In this document: piece after piece, positions 5,246 through 6,634 of the stretch
Numbering within the stretch: position 1 is the first letter of the stretch
Layout of the letters: the number at the start of each line of letters is the position of its first letter
NCBI GenBank assembly: GCA_937919075.1
Contig: CALFOF010000044.1
Location: 1 to 6,634, forward strand
Reading direction: 5' to 3'
Source of the DNA: an uncultured Cyanobium sp.
Lineage (GTDB): Bacteria; Cyanobacteriota; Cyanobacteriia; PCC-6307; Cyanobiaceae
Length of the DNA: 6,634 nt
The notes under the pieces: model-generated
Databases searched by the model: none
What the model was told of the DNA's origin: nothing
Seen by the model: the letters and a program-made list of their open reading frames with translations, nothing else
Made by a program: the position numbers and the translations under genes

Positions 5246-6634
5246 ATGCGTGACGTGCGCCTGGCCGACTACCGGCCCTACCCCTACGCGCTGGAGCGCA
5301 CGGATCTGACCGTGCGCCTCTTCCCCGACCACGGCCTGGTGGAGGCGACTCTTTCCTTAACTCCCGTGGCGGGGGCGTCCTCTCCCAGGGCGGCGGCGCC
5401 TGCAACGACAGACGCTCAGGCCGGCTCACCCCTGGAACTGCGGGGGGTGGGGCTGGAGCTCGAAGCCCTCGCCATCGATGGGGAGCCGCTTCCGCCCACC
5501 GCCACCCACCAGGAGGAGGGGCTTCTGGTGGTGCTCCAGCCGCCCCAGCGGCCGTTTGTGCTCACCAGCCGGGTGCGGATCGATCCCTACACGAACACCA
5601 CCCTTGAAGGGCTCTATGCCAGCGGTGGCATGGTGACGAGCCAGTGCGAGGCCGAAGGTTTCCGCCGCATCACCTTCCACCCCGACCGCCCAGACGTGCT
5701 CAGTCGCTTCTTGGTGCGGATCGAAGCGGACCAGGAGCGCTATCCGGTGCTGCTTTCCAATGGCAATTGCGAGGCAGCTGGTGCCCTGGCCGATGGCCGC
5801 CACTTTGCGGTCTGGGATGATCCCTTCCCCAAGCCCTCCTATCTGTTCGCACTGGTGGCCGGCCGGCTTGATGAGGTGCGCGGCAGCTTCACCACCGCCA
5901 GCGGCCGGACGGTGCAGCTGCGCCTGCACGTGGAGCCGGGTGATGCTCCCTACACCGCCCATGCGATGGCCTCGCTGCAGCGATCGATGGCCTGGGATGA
6001 GCAGGTGTACGGGCTCGAATACGACCTCGATGAATACAACATCGTGGCTGTGCGCCATTTCAACATGGGCGCCATGGAGAACAAGAGCCTGAATATCTTC
6101 AACTCCAAGCTGGTGCTTGCCGATGCCGAAACCGCCACCGATGGTGAGCTCGAACGCATCGAAAGCGTGATCGCCCACGAATACTTCCATAACTGGACGG
6201 GCAATCGCATCACCTGCCGAGACTGGTTCCAGCTTTCCCTCAAAGAAGGGCTCACGGTGTTCCGCGATCAATGCTTCACCGCCGATCTGCACGGTGCCGA
6301 TCTCAAGCGCATCGAAGATGTGGCGATGCTGCGCAATACCCAGTTTCGCGAAGACGCTGGCCCCACCGCCCACCCGATTCAGCCGGATCACTACCAAGCG
6401 ATCGACAACTTCTACACCACCACCATCTATGAAAAGGGTGCAGAAGTGATCCGCATGCTGCACACCTTGTTGGGCCCTGCCACCTTCATGCGCGGCATGG
6501 CGCTCTACGTGCAACGCCACGACGGCACCGCCGCCACCACGGCTGATTTCCTGCAGGCCATGGAGGACGCCGCAGCGGAAGCCTCTGCCGCCGCCGCCGG
6601 ACAGAGCGGCAATGGACAGAGCGGCAATGGGCAG
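5246..6634 (+). CDS. pepN: Aminopeptidase N (M1 metallopeptidase), N-terminal 463 residues, cut by window edge
   Basis: PepN is a zinc aminopeptidase that removes N-terminal residues from peptides during cytoplasmic peptide turnover. The frame opens at ATG 5246 and stays open to the edge. It has the M1 substrate motif GAMEN (275-279), the zinc motif HEYFH (311-315) with the third ligand Glu334 in LKEG (18 residues after the second His), and the transition-state Tyr395 in YEKGAEV. Long stretches match E. coli PepN, such as DPFPKP and RDWFQLSLKEGLTVFRDQ. E. coli PepN is 870 residues, so about half is present. There is no signal peptide. Two low-complexity insertions stand out against E. coli PepN: residues about 41-61 and the repeat-bearing stretch from about 442. 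The start is 54 bases after the upstream stop; co-transcription is possible but unproven. A TTG at 5228 is a weaker alternative start. Confidence 0.97.
   Translation, partial: MRDVRLADYRPYPYALERTDLTVRLFPDHGLVEATLSLTPVAGASSPRAAAPATTDAQAGSPLELRGVGLELEALAIDGEPLPPTATHQEEGLLVVLQPPQRPFVLTSRVRIDPYTNTTLEGLYASGGMVTSQCEAEGFRRITFHPDRPDVLSRFLVRIEADQERYPVLLSNGNCEAAGALADGRHFAVWDDPFPKPSYLFALVAGRLDEVRGSFTTASGRTVQLRLHVEPGDAPYTAHAMASLQRSMAWDEQVYGLEYDLDEYNIVAVRHFNMGAMENKSLNIFNSKLVLADAETATDGELERIESVIAHEYFHNWTGNRITCRDWFQLSLKEGLTVFRDQCFTADLHGADLKRIEDVAMLRNTQFREDAGPTAHPIQPDHYQAIDNFYTTTIYEKGAEVIRMLHTLLGPATFMRGMALYVQRHDGTAATTADFLQAMEDAAAEASAAAAGQSGNGQSGNGQ
6599..6634 (+). repeat. 15-bp tandem repeat inside pepN (GQSGN units), running off the edge
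   Basis: Two identical 15-bp units (6599-6613 and 6614-6628) encode GQSGN, and a partial third begins at 6629 with one base change (GGG for GGA). They follow a run of four GCC codons (Ala448-451). The units are identical at the DNA level, which suggests recent slippage expansion. The total copy number cannot be seen. Confidence 0.9.

Noticed and set aside
5426..6520. 364-codon open frame on the minus strand opposite pepN
   Set aside because: It lies entirely over the PepN frame, which carries intact GAMEN and HEYFH motifs. Long antisense frames are common opposite GC-rich genes, and its translation shows no recognisable motif.

Overview
The window looks like chromosomal core DNA of a GC-rich unicellular picocyanobacterium (Cyanobium or high-GC Synechococcus type). 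The reasons are a ferredoxin-NADP reductase with a phycobilisome-type (CpcD-like) N-terminal domain, a SasA-type circadian histidine kinase, a cyanobacterial-type tRNA-Glu without an encoded CCA, and short intergenic regions with few Shine-Dalgarno sequences. The genus is inferred from composition and gene content only.

Layout, left to right. Positions 1-304 (minus) hold the N-terminal third or less of glucose-6-phosphate dehydrogenase (zwf), cut by the window edge. Positions 442-1629 (minus) are petH, which ends in a strong intrinsic terminator (390-418) just upstream of zwf. About 250 bases (1630-1880) separate petH from a divergent gene for a START/polyketide-cyclase-like (SRPBCC) protein at 1881-2351. 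An A+T-rich stretch (about 2482-2609) follows, then tRNA-Glu(UUC) on the minus strand (2610-2682). Upstream of it on the same strand is sasA (2757-3950). Divergent from sasA are three plus-strand genes: a small exported protein (4078-4548), a second exported protein with five 18-bp tandem repeats and a glycine-zipper segment (4685-5191), and the first 463 codons of aminopeptidase N, pepN (5246 to the edge).

How the genes relate: PetH makes NADPH in the light, and Zwf opens the oxidative pentose phosphate route that makes NADPH in the dark. SasA is the clock-output kinase which, in studied cyanobacteria, acts through RpaA on dusk-expressed genes including zwf. tRNA-Glu supplies both translation and C5-pathway tetrapyrrole synthesis. 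The two exported proteins and PepN are co-directional, but a shared function is not shown.

I found no mobile element, CRISPR array, phage gene or clear undescribed system. The points most worth checking are a possible non-AUG internal start in petH, repeat-bearing insertions in PepN, the repeat/glycine-zipper exported protein, and the A+T-rich patch beside tRNA-Glu.
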